Below, one piece after another: positions 12,666 through 24,035 of a stretch of 64,000 nucleotides of DNA. The notes beneath the pieces were generated by a model. The model had not been told where the DNA came from. It saw only the letters and a program-made list of their open reading frames with translations, and did no database searches. The DNA is taken from NCBI GenBank assembly GCA_965153455.1, contig OZ234501.1, positions 15,736,855 through 15,800,854 on the forward strand, read 5' to 3'. The position numbers and the translations under genes were made by a program. Within the stretch, counting starts at the first letter, position 1, and each line of letters starts with the position of its first letter. The DNA comes from Sphagnum compactum (Eukaryota; Bryophyta; Sphagnopsida; Sphagnales).

Positions 12666-15030
12666 TTACTGAAAATATTCAATTTTGGCAGTTTTGAATT
12701 GCAAAGGTTGAGGTTCTCCTAGTTGCACCAAAGTGACAACAACATGAGAAACATTGTCTAACCCTAAATTTCCTAGTTTAGGTGTGATTGCCAGTCGCCA
12801 TTCTTTCTCTGCGTCGGGCAGGTCCACACCAAAGATAAGGCCAGAGTTGCTGAGCTTGCCAAAGAATTGGGGACAAGAAATGGTGGTATTTTCATTCGCA
12901 GTTGGGAAGAAAAGATAGGAATTGATAATAAACCTATCATTGCCAATGTTGAGACCTCCAATCACTAAAACCTCTTCACCCTTGTTGATGCGTTTGGCAG
13001 GTCTTCTTACACGGAATGTGATGGTGGAAGTTGCAAAGGTAGTGATGTTGTTGGTGTTTATGGGAGGAGTGTTGAGGATCAGTTTGTTGATTTCCAAATT
13101 TGAAAGAGGGTAACAAGAGGGGAAAGCTGCATCAGAGCCTTGTTGAAGCCACAAATTGCTGGCATTTGCATAATTGTACCTGAAAAAAAACAACACAAAG
13201 CCCACCACACAATATATATTTAGTTTGCATTCTATAAGAAAGTTGAAACAATAGAGTTATCCGAAGAGTAACCCACCCTGTCTTCACCTGTGTTCACCCT
13301 GTCTTTGGGCCTCCTTTCACCCCCTATCCCCTCTTTCAGTGGTATCCGCAAAGTAAAGACATTTTAATAAATCTCAGTATGAAATGCTGATACTCAGCAA
13401 GCATTTAATTCACAAGGTTCGAGACTAATTATAGTAGCTGTACGGTTAGGAGCAAGTGAAAGTATATGTATCAGCCGTGGAGGCGCTCAGGAAAAAGGAA
13501 AGACATGATGAAACTCAGTTCAGCACCAAAAAAGAAGTGATGGTTTTCTGAGTTTCACCCCGGTTGAATGCTAATGTGCAGCGTTTTTTTGAATCTCACC
13601 CTGTGTATGACCATACACACTCAGGGACCTGGTGCTGTGTTTTTCTTACTTTATACTCTGATAACTCTAAATGTGAAGGCCAAAGAAATTGCAGCACCAA
13701 AAGGAAATTCCAAAAATGTTCTTGAGCTTTATGGTGTCGATCTAGTAAGACTGTAAAAGTTCATGAGATTGTCAAGAGTTTAGATCAGTTCAAGAGATAC
13801 TTGGTGTATTCGTAGTAGTAGTAGGAGTGCAGAGAGCTTCAAGCTTTTTTCATGAGATGAGAAGAGAACAAGCAAATGAATAAATTAGTACCTCAAGGTG
13901 TTGCCAATGTCAAGAGCTTGAGCGATCTTGACTTTCACCAAATCGCCATTCTCGTCATAAAACAGGAACTCCGTATTGAGGTAGTCAGGATCCGTAATAT
14001 CGTTCCTGTAGTCTCCAGGCAACGATTTCCAAAGATCCCACAAGCGATCGATGTTACCGTGATGCGCATAGAAGACGGGATCGTAAGCGGAGAAGCGGAA
14101 TTCCCCCATATCGGAAGTGGGGAATTTGGCAGCGGGATCACCAGTCCAATCGTGCACAGTACCATGAGGGAAACCTTCGATGGTTCCAGCTCCTAATCCA
14201 GGCCAACCTTCTAGTCTATAAGCTTCCCCGAAGAACAAACGGTTCACTGGAGCTCCACTTACCATCTGGTTGTACATCAGGCGGTTGTTGCTCCCGCGTA
14301 GTACCGCTTGGAATCCTGGGGTTTGAGGCACACACTCCGTAACCAGTTGAAGATCCATGACGTTAGGTGGATATGCGCATGGGTTTCTGTTCACGTCATA
14401 CAAGGAGGATTCCTTGTTTTGGTAAGTGGGATTCACGTAGACTTCCGGGAGACTATTGGCAAGAGGTGGTTCTGGGGTTTGGTTATCCCATTCCCAGAAG
14501 GGAAGTGCGAATGTGTCGTCGTTCAGAAGCTTTGCGAGGATTCGCTCGTGAAAGTAGAGGAAGAAACGGTGCCATGGAAAGAATACCCAACTGTAATGTA
14601 CCTGGAATCTGCCTATGGCGTTCGGGAAGAAGAAAGCTGTGTCGCAATAAGCGCAGTGTAGCTTCGCTTGATTCGACCATGATCGTCCGTCTGAGTCCGG
14701 TAACGCTCGTAGCAGTTCGTATGCCTTCTGGTACTTGGCAATGTAAGCGTCGTCCAAGAGATGAGCAGGTCTTCTCCTTCGAATTGGGAGCTTTGTGTCG
14801 AACTTGTAGAAATGTTTGAAAGTCTGATTGTAAGGTGGTGGACAACAGCCTTCGAAGTTGTTGCAATTGTTGAAACTGGGTATCGGAAACGGTGCTCCTT
14901 GCACTGTGCTTGATCTAAAACTCATGAAACTAATTACCAACACCAAACTCAAAACTAGCGTATTTATGAGTGTCGCCATGCTCCTCATGATGATGACGAT
15001 GTTATCAATACCCAAAACCGCATCAGGCAT
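12666..15030 (-). CDS. PPO: Polyphenol oxidase (catechol oxidase/tyrosinase), secreted type
   Basis: This type-3 copper enzyme oxidises o-diphenols (and perhaps monophenols) to quinones with O2. Exon 1 is 15030-13892 and exon 2 is 13179-12666, giving 550 residues; the junction restores LRYNYANA. CuA histidines are His125 (HCAYC), His145 (FQVHYSW) and His154 (FPWHRFF), with Cys129 placed for the Cys-His thioether. CuB ligands are His289 and His293 (HGTVHDW) and the His pair at 323-324 (FYAHHGNIDRLW). The DWL-like region (DPDYLNTEFLFYDENGDLVK) and the C-terminal KFDV-type domain (exon 2, VIGGLNIGNDRF) follow. The N-terminus has a hydrophobic segment (MATLINTLVLSLVLVISF) with no twin-arginine plastid signal, so secretion or vacuolar targeting is more likely than thylakoid import. 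Translation could start at 15030, 14988 or 14979; the two later Mets fit a signal peptide better. All catalytic residues are present and no frame breaks are seen. The intron holds a MITE-like insertion at 13293-13512. Confidence 0.93.
13293..13512 (-). mobile_element. MITE-like element, copy 1, inside the PPO intron
   Basis: TTCACCCTGTCTTT at 13293-13306 and AAAGACATGATGAA at 13499-13512 form terminal inverted repeats with two mismatches. The interior matches copy 2 (18959-19180) in the opposite orientation over its whole length, for example CTTTTTCCTGAGCGC, TACAGCTACTATAATT, CGAACCTTGTG and GGATACCACTGAAA. There is no coding capacity. A second partial TIR-like motif sits just outside at about 13276-13285. 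Confidence 0.75.
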
Positions 15031-15123
15031 GAATTCTCCCTGATGATCCTGCTACCTAGCAAAACTACATCAAGCCCCAAAACCAAATGACGTCTAGTAC
15101 ACACAACCACAACAATCTGAGTG

Positions 15124-15136
15124 TAATTATAAAGGA
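15124..15136 (-). promoter_or_regulatory. Possible TATA element of PPO
   Basis: On the minus strand CTTTATAATTAC lies about 100-150 bp upstream of the likely PPO start codons. The position fits a core promoter, but the match is short and the surrounding DNA is AT-rich. Confidence 0.3.
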
Positions 15137-15831
15137 ATTGATCACTCTAGAGCCTGTTCTAGTGTGTGCAGTTAATCGGATCAGCTCTTGAATCCTATTC
15201 AAATCTCTGCAGGTGGAGGAGGAGCTACTGCTGCTGCTGCTGCTGCTGAAGACAACCAAGAATCTTAAGCTGCGACAGGTACTAGCTTATAGATCACAAT
15301 TAGCTGATCACACTACCGGAACACAAAAAAAAAAAAAAAAAAAACTATCAACCTGATGAAATTAGTTCGCTGCAAAACTACTAATAAGAATCCCAGCTTT
15401 GAAAAAAAAAAAGTAATGACTCAAGAGCAGCAACCCTAGTAATTGATCTCATATGACATTGCTTGAGCACGATCGATTCACGGTCATCGGCAATCATGTG
15501 GAGCAACAAATTGTATGAATGTAAACAAAGCGGAATTAAAAATTTTGTTCATGTACTCCGATGATGAGCTTGCAACAACACTCCTGTGCTTGCTGTTTTA
15601 TAGCGAAGAGAGCTAGAGGAGAGAATGAACTGTGAAGAAGGCGGCATCAGCAGCAGCAACAGCAGCAGCACCGTGGCACCACCAACAGCTACAGGAGCCT
15701 ACTCAGTAGCGTTGAGATTCTGACTTTTCCTGTGCAATTGGGGGAAGAAGGAGTCAGTCCAGTCCAGTCCAGTCCAGTCCAGTCCAGTCCAGTGCTTGTT
15801 TAGTGGGGTATTTAGCGTCTTTGGTTGGTTC
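15137..15831. repeat. PPO upstream region with simple repeats
   Basis: It contains (GCT)n at about 15230-15248, A-runs at 15325-15344 and 15400-15410, a CAG/CAA-rich patch at about 15648-15672, and eight copies of the pentamer CCAGT between about 15755 and 15794. No gene is seen. These may lie in the promoter or 5' UTR of PPO. Confidence 0.6.
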
Positions 15832-15854
15832 AGGGTTTAGGGTTTAGGGTTTAG
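15832..15854 (+). repeat. Interstitial telomere-like repeat
   Basis: Three TTTAGGG units in a row, the plant telomere motif, directly after the CCAGT array. It is far too short to be a chromosome end. Confidence 0.85.
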
Positions 15855-17048
15855 CTCACCCTCTAAACCTTGACCCAGATAGTGCTCACCCTCTGTAGTT
15901 GGCTACCACTTTAGTTGTACATTGCTCGTTAGTTAACGGTATTTGGTGTGTTTCATTCACTACCACTTAAGCTATAAACGGTAGCTCATTAAAAGTATTT
16001 AGTACCTAAACGGTAGAGCTAATTAAGGGGTATTTGGTGTCTTTGGTTGGCTATGAGCTGACTACACCAAAAGTAGAAGGGGGGTTTACTTTCATCAACT
16101 TTTTCCTCCAACTTTCAAAAGTCTTGCTTCCTCCTCAAGTATTCCAAAGTAAAACCTCCAAAAGCCGAAAAGTCCAAGCATCCAATGTCAACCCCCCAAA
16201 GTGTTAGCGCCTTTTCCTTAGTGACCAAAAGTCTCCAAATTTTCACCCAAATATTGGGTCTAGCCACCACTACATAGACTAAATTGTTTTTAGAAATTAA
16301 ATAAATATATAAAATTTAGAGGATTTTTCAAGATAAAATTAGAAACACAAGTTTTAAGACCCCACTAACTAGTCAACAGGAAATTATGAAATCAGTTTGC
16401 CCGTAAAAAAAAAAAAAAAAAAAAGGGTACCCAGCTATAGCTACAAATAGTGGTTCCATTTTTATTTTTTTGGGGAAAAATTTCATTTATTTTTCGTTTT
16501 TCAGCCCAAAAAAATTGGGAACTTTTTTGGGATACTTATATATATATATATATATATATATTTAATTTGACTAATATTTTCTTATATCACAGAATTGGAA
16601 AAAAAATTCACACAATTGGTGAGAGGTTTATTAGGACCTAGGCTTCGAATTTGGATTTGGGCAGGTGCCTTTTTCTCCTTTTCATTTTTGGACATTATTA
16701 TTACCTAGTATGGGCCAAAATCCCTTAAGCTACTATACTCTATAATGAATTTAAACAACAATATCCTTCTTGCCTTGGTAGGCACGGCCAAAAAAATGGC
16801 TCCACATTGATCTCCTCCCATGTACTAGGCTATTGAAGTTAGTAAGGGGGGTGTTTGATGAAAGAAAAAAAATTTAAAGCAAAAAGGAGTGTTGCATTTC
16901 ATAGGTGGGATCCCGCATTAAACTTTGTAAAATATGAAATACATTTTATGTGCCTTTTTTAATAGCTTATTTCTTGTCTATATGTGCCGGTATGATTATC
17001 TCTTATTTTTGGGTACCATTGTAGGGAATTTTTTTTGACAAGGAAAAT
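15855..17048. other. AT-rich intergenic stretch
   Basis: Contains poly(A) at about 16405-16424 and (TA)n at about 16538-16561. No gene, RNA or mobile-element ends were recognised. Confidence 0.55.
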
Positions 17049-17400
17049 CATTTATTTATTTCACATTTTTCTTCGCCCTTCAATTTGCTAATGATTGGTG
17101 TCGAAAGGCTGACTTGAACCCTAAACCCTATTCTACATAAAAAAATTTGGGTTCCTTAGCCAAGCTCTTCCCACCATGTGCAATAGTAAACTACATTGGG
17201 ATAAGAACTTTGGTAAAAACCATTTATTTATTTCACATTTTTCTTCGCCCTTCAATTTGCTAATGATTGGTGTCAAAAGGCTAACTTGAACCCTAAACCC
17301 TAAACCATATTCTACATTAAAAAAAATTTGGGTTCCTTAGCCAAGCTCTTCCCACCATGTGCAATGCAATAGTAAACTACATTGGGATAAGAACTTCGGA
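17049..17400. repeat. 172-bp tandem duplication carrying telomere-like motifs
   Basis: The segment from CATTTATTTATTTCAC at 17049 recurs at 17221 with very few differences, through GGGATAAGAACTT. Each copy includes AACCCTAAACCCTA (about 17117-17130 and 17289-17306). The second copy has one extra telomere-like unit and a GCAAT duplication. Confidence 0.85.
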
Positions 17401-17560
17401 AAAGTTGTCACTTTAGTGGGGGAAAAAGAGAGAAGAAACAAGCACAAATGGAATGTGGAAGTAAAGTATCTCACAAGTAAGTAGACTAGGACATTCCGAA
17501 AGAAAGGGTCAAACAAATTTGAGTGGCTTTGTGAACTCCAAGTTGCACATGTATGGAGAG

Positions 17561-17649
17561 GTCCTACATGACATGAGTTAGGGTCCTACATGACATGAAT
17601 TAGGGTCCTACATGACATGAGTTAGGGTCCTACATGACATGAGTTAGGG
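17561..17649. repeat. Four-copy 22-bp tandem repeat
   Basis: GTCCTACATGACATGAGTTAGG starts at 17561, 17583, 17605 and 17627 with one substitution in the second copy. This is a minisatellite of low divergence. Confidence 0.9.
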
Positions 17650-18958
17650 CGTATGTTTTTGCTAGCACGGGTTGAGAAAAGGATTTCAATAAGTAAAGTG
17701 CGAAATTCTTTTGCTCTCAAAATGAAATTATGTGTGATGATTAATGAATTTTTTTTTTTAACAATCTTTTGATGTTGCATTATTGGCTAGCATGTCAAGA
17801 AAGGATTTAGCATTAAAATGTTAATAAGACATGTAAAACAAAAAACAAAAGCATTTTGTAATCATGTTGCTATTTGGTGACTTGCATGTGCAAGCCTTCT
17901 AAATTTGACACCCATTCCTCAAAACCCTTATTTTTTAGACAAAAAAATTCAAATTAAAGAAAAAAAAAAAAAAAAAAAAAAACCACCTTTGTAAGGATCC
18001 CAACCCGGAATTTATTATTATTATTTTTTGCATTTTGGTGAAATTTCACACCAAAAAAATAATTCCATGTTTATGGTTGTTTCAAGGAGGTTATTGTTTT
18101 GCTTTTTAATTTTTGAAAAAGAGTCAAGGAACCAACAACCAAGGATAAGGAGCCTAATTCAAAGTGAGTTTTAGATCCTTAAGTTTGCCATCATTTCCAA
18201 GCCAAGCTATTTGGTGTGCTTTCAATATCATGTGATTTCCTAATTGTCAATCAAATTTATTTATTTTTGGTGTGAAATTAGTCAAGGAGAAAAAACATGC
18301 CGACATGATTGGAAACTTCGAAGCTTTTTTAATTTTCCAGAATTTTCAAGCTTCGTAGTGAAAATATTTTATTAAAAATACATGGGACAATTACGGCAAG
18401 TATTGACATGATCAAGAGCGGGGAGAAATGATGGCCCTTGTGCAAAGTGAGGGAGAAATGAGGGCCCTCGTGCAATGTGAGTTACATCCTTAAGTCAAGA
18501 ACAATTTTTCATTATTTGAGAACTTTGGATTTTATTTATTTTTATAAAAAACTTTGAAATTTGAGGCTTTTTAATAAAAAAAATTTCATAGTGAAAATAT
18601 GTAAAATTATCACCATAAATATCTGATATGATCAAGAGGGCGAAAAAATGACACAATTTTTTTTGATTAATTATTCTAATGCAAATAAGATTCAAAACAA
18701 TTGTTGATAACAATACGCATAGTAATAGTGAAACTACTTAGGAAAAAAAAGAAAGAAATGCAAGATGAAACTCAAATTATCACAAAAAATTCAATGTAAT
18801 TTGAAAAGTATCCCCCAAATTCTATCTCTATGCTTTTGAAATAAGAAAACTAATTCAACAAATTTAGTATTATATCCTTGATTACCCAAAATTCATTTTC
18901 AGTGATTTTATGAAACATGACACTCAGAAAACCGTCAAAGCGGTTTTGTTTTCTGAGT
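17650..18958. other. AT-rich intergenic stretch
   Basis: Contains a poly(A) run near 17960-17982 and a short imperfect duplication of GGGAGAAATGAKGGCCCTYGTGCAA at about 18420-18475. No gene is recognised. Confidence 0.5.
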
Positions 18959-19180
18959 TTCACCCTGTCTTTCCTTTTTCCTGAGCGCTTCCAGAGCTGC
19001 CTCATATATTTTCACTGCTCCTACCTGTACAGCTACTATAATTCCTCTCGAACCTTGTGCATTAAATGCTGAGTTTTTTTAGCATTTCATACTGCGTTTT
19101 TTTAATAAAATTTTCATTACTTTACGGATACCACTGAAACAGGGGTTAGGGGGTGAAACGAGGCCCAAAGACAGGGTGAA
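18959..19180 (+). mobile_element. MITE-like element, copy 2, perfect 14-bp TIRs
   Basis: TTCACCCTGTCTTT at 18959-18972 and its exact reverse complement AAAGACAGGGTGAA at 19167-19180 bound a 222-bp non-coding element. It is the best-preserved of four related copies in the window. The left flank holds an imperfect foldback (ACTCAGAAAACC / GGTTTT..CTGAGT). No clear target-site duplication was found, so the superfamily is not assigned. Confidence 0.78.
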
Positions 19181-19204
19181 TTTTAGGGATTCTCATAATT
19201 AATT

Positions 19205-19440
19205 AATTTCATGTTTGTTCTTTGGCGCCCCGATCTTAGATGTAGGTTGACTAAACGTCGCTGGAGTCAGCTGCGAAGCCAGCGTTCAGTCGGCGCACTC
19301 GCAGGCAAACAGCTGCTCCCCAACGCCTCGCTGGAGTGCGGCGGAAAGGCGCTGATTGATTTGGTAGATGATCTGTCCTCGAGGTCGTTTGTGTTTGTCA
19401 GCGTGACAGGTGGCGATGTTTGTTCTAGAAAGGTTTAAAT
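19205..19440 (+). other. GC-rich coding-like fragment, origin unknown
   Basis: An island of higher GC immediately after MITE copy 2 is open on the plus strand at 19211-19438 (75 codons), with segments such as LECGGKALIDLVDDLSSRS. It ends close to a GT-type splice donor (AAAG|GTTTAA). The composition differs sharply from both flanks. It could be a captured exon fragment; I do not recognise the protein family. Confidence 0.3.
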
Positions 19441-20349
19441 TTATTTTCTATATAACTTGATGAGAAAGCCTAGCATAATCTTTATGAAATTCAAACAACT
19501 AGGGATGTGAAACCAAAGTTAGGGTCCATTTTTCGTTATTCTTGAATGTGATTTTTATTGTCGTAAAGTAATAATGTTAACGTCGTAAAAAAAAAAAAAA
19601 GCTTTTGGTTGTTTTTGAATGTTTTTGGATTTTTTTTGTTTAAATATTCACAATATTCAACTATAGAACCCAAAAACTTCCCTTCAATCAATCATAAGGG
19701 GTATAAGAAAATGCAAGAGGCCTCTCAAAGGAAGAAATGCATGCTCTTCACGAAAAGTGGCAATGAAGAAATCACAAGTTATATGCAAACTTTGTATGTT
19801 GTGGTTTTATGATATTATTAGATACAAGGTTTTCATGTTATGACATTGTTCCCAATCGTTGGGGAACGTCGTCGTTGCTTCGGTGCCAAACCCACCTTAC
19901 ACCCTCTTCTTCCATCCCCAAACACATGGGAGCCTATTCCGCACAATTATCGGCACGTTTTATATGGATGAATGTGCATGTGCTGAGTGTGTTGGCAGAT
20001 TATGCACTTCCTTTGAAATTATGGTTTATTATGGTGGGTCAATTATGCTATTTTGTGCATAGAGAAGAGGCCCCTCTTACTTTTATGCTTGGTAGTGGTT
20101 GATGGGTAGGGGAGCATTATATTATGGCTCCAAGGGAGCCGAGAAGGTAGCTTAATAGGGTGAACTAGAAGGCTAAGTCAGGGTCATAATGCACACCTTT
20201 GTCTAGCCTAATTAGACCTAACCCTAATTAATTAGGTTAATCTCGTTTAATAGTTAGCTTAACTACGAACGAGTTCCAGTGTGAATAGATTCGAGCGATG
20301 TGGTAGCGCACAACACCTTAGCCCATCTCTAATTCAAAATGGATAGGTG

Positions 20350-20375
20350 CTTACCTACCTACCTACCTACCTACC
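20350..20375. repeat. (ACCT)n microsatellite
   Basis: TACC/ACCT repeated six times in a row. Confidence 0.9.
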
Positions 20376-20513
20376 ATGTATTGGCAACATGAAAGGCTAC
20401 ATATCATCCATATCCAAGCTAGATATGTGGAATGGTTAAACTTACAACCTTTGTATAATTGGGGTATGCCTTTTTGTTCCATGACTAAGATAATGTTATT
20501 TACCATGATCATG

Positions 20514-20589
20514 GCATGATGTGTAAGAGATGTCATGGTCATTGCCATACCATGGTAATTATCCAAAGGGATCTCTTACACATGCATGG
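20514..20589. ncRNA. Foldback able to form a precursor-like hairpin
   Basis: ATGTGTAAGAGAT at 20519-20531 is the exact reverse complement of ATCTCTTACACAT at 20571-20583. Beyond a one-base bulge CATG at 20515-20518 pairs with CATG at 20585-20588, giving a 17-bp stem with a 39-nt loop. The geometry is compatible with a small-RNA precursor or a short MITE remnant. No expression evidence can be seen from sequence. Confidence 0.35.
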
Positions 20590-20933
20590 CATCTCTTTGA
20601 ATGTTTACTTCTTTGAAGCGTAAATAAAGTGATGGTCATGGTGATATTAATCTAGGCAAGTGATAAGAAGCAAATGATGTAACTTTCAACCTTCGCAACC
20701 ACTCGTCTTAGCACTATTCCTCTCATGCATGCTTTGAAATGAATGGGTGCCCACGAAGGTACCATCATATATAGAATGTGGATGAGATGGCCCACATGGC
20801 CATGGGTATTATCATAGTCTTCAATGGATCAACACAAGGTGTTTGAAGGCACTAATATTCAAATACCCATAACACACTAGGGAGTAGTTTCAAAACTTGG
20901 GGTGAAATTTTATAGTTTTTTTTGTAAGGAATT

Positions 20934-20996
20934 GTTGATATACAGGTTTAGGGTTTAGGGTTTAGGGTTTATGGCTGTATATCAACCATAAACCCT
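20934..20996. repeat. Telomere-like array held in two nested inverted repeats
   Basis: GTTGATATACAG (20934-20945) and its exact reverse complement CTGTATATCAAC (20975-20986) flank three to four TTTAGGG-type units. A second perfect inverted repeat, AGGGTTTATGG (20964-20974) with CCATAAACCCT (20986-20996), shares part of the same sequence, so the two stems cannot form together. Confidence 0.8.
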
Positions 20997-23422
20997 TCAT
21001 AAAAAGCCATGCCCTTAAAAACTTAGTTCCTTAGCCATTTTCTTTTCCTTTTCAATCGCAGGATTTTTTTAATTTATATTTATAGGTTAATGGCCTATTT
21101 TCACTATGTTTTGACTTTTTGCATGTATTTTGTAACTAATTTTCACCAAATGACAAGAAGGGCACCCTTCAAAGCTAATAATGTCTGTTTTAGGAAACCT
21201 TTTGAAAAAACTTGGAAGTGCAAAGCCTCTTACAAACCTCTTCTAGGAAAAAGCCTCTTGCAAACCTCTTATATAGGAAAACCCCAAAATCTGTAGTTGA
21301 ATAATTTTGTTGCATCAAAAAAAAGGTCATGGTCAAGGTCAGCCATGGTCATACCAAGGTCAGCTCAACCCATGGTCATGGGTCATCCCCTACTTTGTTA
21401 GACTAGAAAAACAAACCTTGGATGCCAATTGTTCATTTTGTTTTGTTTCAACAACTCGCATCTATCGAAGGCTTCTCAACGAAGGAAAGAACGGGCACTA
21501 AGTTTTGAGTTACTTGCATCAAAAGGTTTCCCTAGCAAAAGGGACATGTTGTTAGAATAACTTGTAGCAATGATTTCCTAGAAAAACGCATGACCACGAG
21601 TCTTCCCTAAACATGAAGGTGCAAGCTCCTTCTTAGACTTGCCTTCATCGTCATGCTTCGGTTTCGGGGTTGACTTCCGAAAATATGCCACTTCACGGCA
21701 CATGATCCAAGAAGAAGAAGCACTTCGGTATAGGTGAAGAAGAAGCCCATGGGCGGGGGACTCGGAATTGGGACATTCCTAAAATAAGGCGTCAAGGACG
21801 AGGACACGATGGTCATCTTAGAAATCATACCACTTTACCAATTTATCCAAAATTGATGTATACGATAATGCATATCCAGTGGTGCTCAATATGTGACCGT
21901 CCCTGCTAAAATATTTTTCCCATCCAAAAGTTCGGTTATGTACCCTTTTTGCAGCTCCCACCCATACAACTGAAACTCGGACAGCAAATAGGTGTGCGGA
22001 CTAGTAATAGCAAACCACCTGGACAAATCATTATGATGGGTCGATCAGAAACACTGAGTAGCACTTAGATCATATTTATCACGTTCTTTTCCGCAGGTCA
22101 CAGCAACATGCCAACAATTGTGCGGAGCCAAAACCAATTTCCTGAGCCAAACTGACATAATAAGTTGGATTTTCTTGGATAGATAGATATTATTATGCTT
22201 TACTTCCAAGTGAAAGGATCCCTCCCACTTTGGAGAGTAGGCATAATAATATTCTCCCTCTTTTCTTTTCTGGAAGGGGGGGTATTCACAGATATAATTT
22301 TTTGCCATCCCAAATGTATTACAAAATTTGTATGAGTGCTTTACAAATTAAAAACCCGTGTTTTTTGATGACCCATTTGAAGAAATAAATCAAAGGAAAA
22401 AGTTATCAATGTGTTTGCTTAACCCAAATTTAGACAAATAATGTGTGTTTTAGAACATCCGTAGTGTTCAGCAAACAATATGAACTATATATTATAGTTC
22501 ATAGGGTTTAGGGTTCTACAAATAATAGAGTTATATTCAAAGTCATAGTTTGATCCCAGCACAAGCATTTCTTTTACTGGAAAATTTTAGCCAATTTAGC
22601 CAATTCCCTACCCTACAACCTGTGAGCTCTTACTTGGAAAAAATGGGATTTTTTTATATAATTTGCGCAATTACAAGTTTAACAATTAAGGTTTTGCACA
22701 TGAGGCTATCTAAAGCCCACACATGTTGCTGAGCATTTCATGACTCACATTGATCTTGCGTATTTTGTTACTCACATTGATTTTGTGCATTTTGTGATTC
22801 ACGTTGATTTTGCAAATTTCATTATTATGGTTTTTGGTAATTTGTGATTTATTTATTTTTTGTTGATTGCATAATTATATTTATTCTTCTAGCCACTAGA
22901 TATGCTAAAAATTTTCAAGCATTTCAAATCCTACAAGGAATCAAGACTTAATAATTTATAATTACTAAGGTTTGCTAAAGGACTTAAGTATTGTGTTTGT
23001 CACTTGTCGTCATCATGTTGCCATTAGATTTATCACAAAATTTAAGCATAAATATTTTTTTCTCTACCAATTCATGTCTTTGCTCTTGGTACTAATTTTG
23101 GCCAAATTTTTGAAGTTGATGTTGATTGTGTCATTGTTGATCCAGTCAAAATAGAAGCTAAATTTAAAGAGCAATAAAAAAATGAAATAAATTATATGAA
23201 ACAAATTATCACTTTCAAAATACATGGGTTACAATTTAGATGAGAATGGTCCCCTCTTTTTCCCCATGCACTGTTTTCATCCTGACTTTTAATTTGAACC
23301 CCATTTTTTGGCAAAACTGGGCCCCAACAGCCCCACTCTTGGGTACCTTTACGGACAACTCTAATACGATCAATATGGTTGAGACCTCCTTAATGTTCTA
23401 TATTTCCATCATTTGTTCTTGT
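20997..23422. other. AT-rich intergenic stretch
   Basis: A GGTCA-rich patch (GGTCATGGTCAAGGTCAGCC and similar) lies at about 21324-21386. Short open frames at 21607-21828 and 22045-22308 (minus) have no recognisable features. No supported gene. Confidence 0.5.
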
Positions 23423-24035
23423 AATCCATCCATCTAAAAACCATTGTAGTAACTATAGTCAATGTAGTGCACAATATTTTAACCATTTGTTTTAGACCCG
23501 TTTTATAATCCATCCATCTAAACCCATTGTAATAACTATAGTCAATGTAGTCCTCAACATTTTAACCACTTGTTTTAGACCCATTTTATAATTTATCCAT
23601 CTAAACCCATTGTAATAACTATAGTCAATGTAGTGCTCAACATTTTAACCACTTGTTTTAGACCCATTTTATAATCCCATCCATCTAAACCCATTGTAAT
23701 AACTATAGTCAATGTAGTGCTCAACATTTTAACCACTTGTTTTAGACCCATTTTATAATCCATCCATTTAAACCCATTGTAATAACGATAGTCGATGTAG
23801 TGCTCAACATTTTAACCACTTGTTTTAGACCCATTTTATAATCCATCCATCTAAACCCATTGTAATAACGATAGTCAATGTAGTGCTCAACATTTTAACC
23901 ATTTGTTTTAGACCCATTTTATAATCCATCCATCTAAACCCATTGTAATAACTATAGTCAATGTAGTGCTCAACACTTTAACCACTTGTTTTAGACCCAT
24001 TTTATAATCCCATCCATCTAAAACCATAGTAACTA
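23423..24035. repeat. 83-bp satellite, eight copies
   Basis: Units beginning AATCCATCCATCTAAACCCATTGTAATAACTATAGTC start at 23423, 23507, 23590, 23673, 23757, 23840, 23923 and 24006, a spacing of 83-84 bp. The internal copies differ by only one to three bases, the outer ones are more diverged, and the last is partial. There are no variable spacers. Confidence 0.95.

Larger units (their letters stand above)
19441..20930. other. Intergenic region
   Basis: Contains overlapping short open frames at 19809-20102 that I do not recognise, a CCTA tetranucleotide array and a foldback (separate entries). No supported gene. Confidence 0.45.

Noticed and set aside
13876-14196. 106-codon plus-strand open frame
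   Set aside because: It is the antisense shadow of the PPO exon; the minus frame has the catalytic motifs.
23423-24035. CRISPR-like regular repeat spacing
   Set aside because: The whole 83-bp unit is repeated without unique spacers, and the DNA is from a plant nucleus; it is a satellite.
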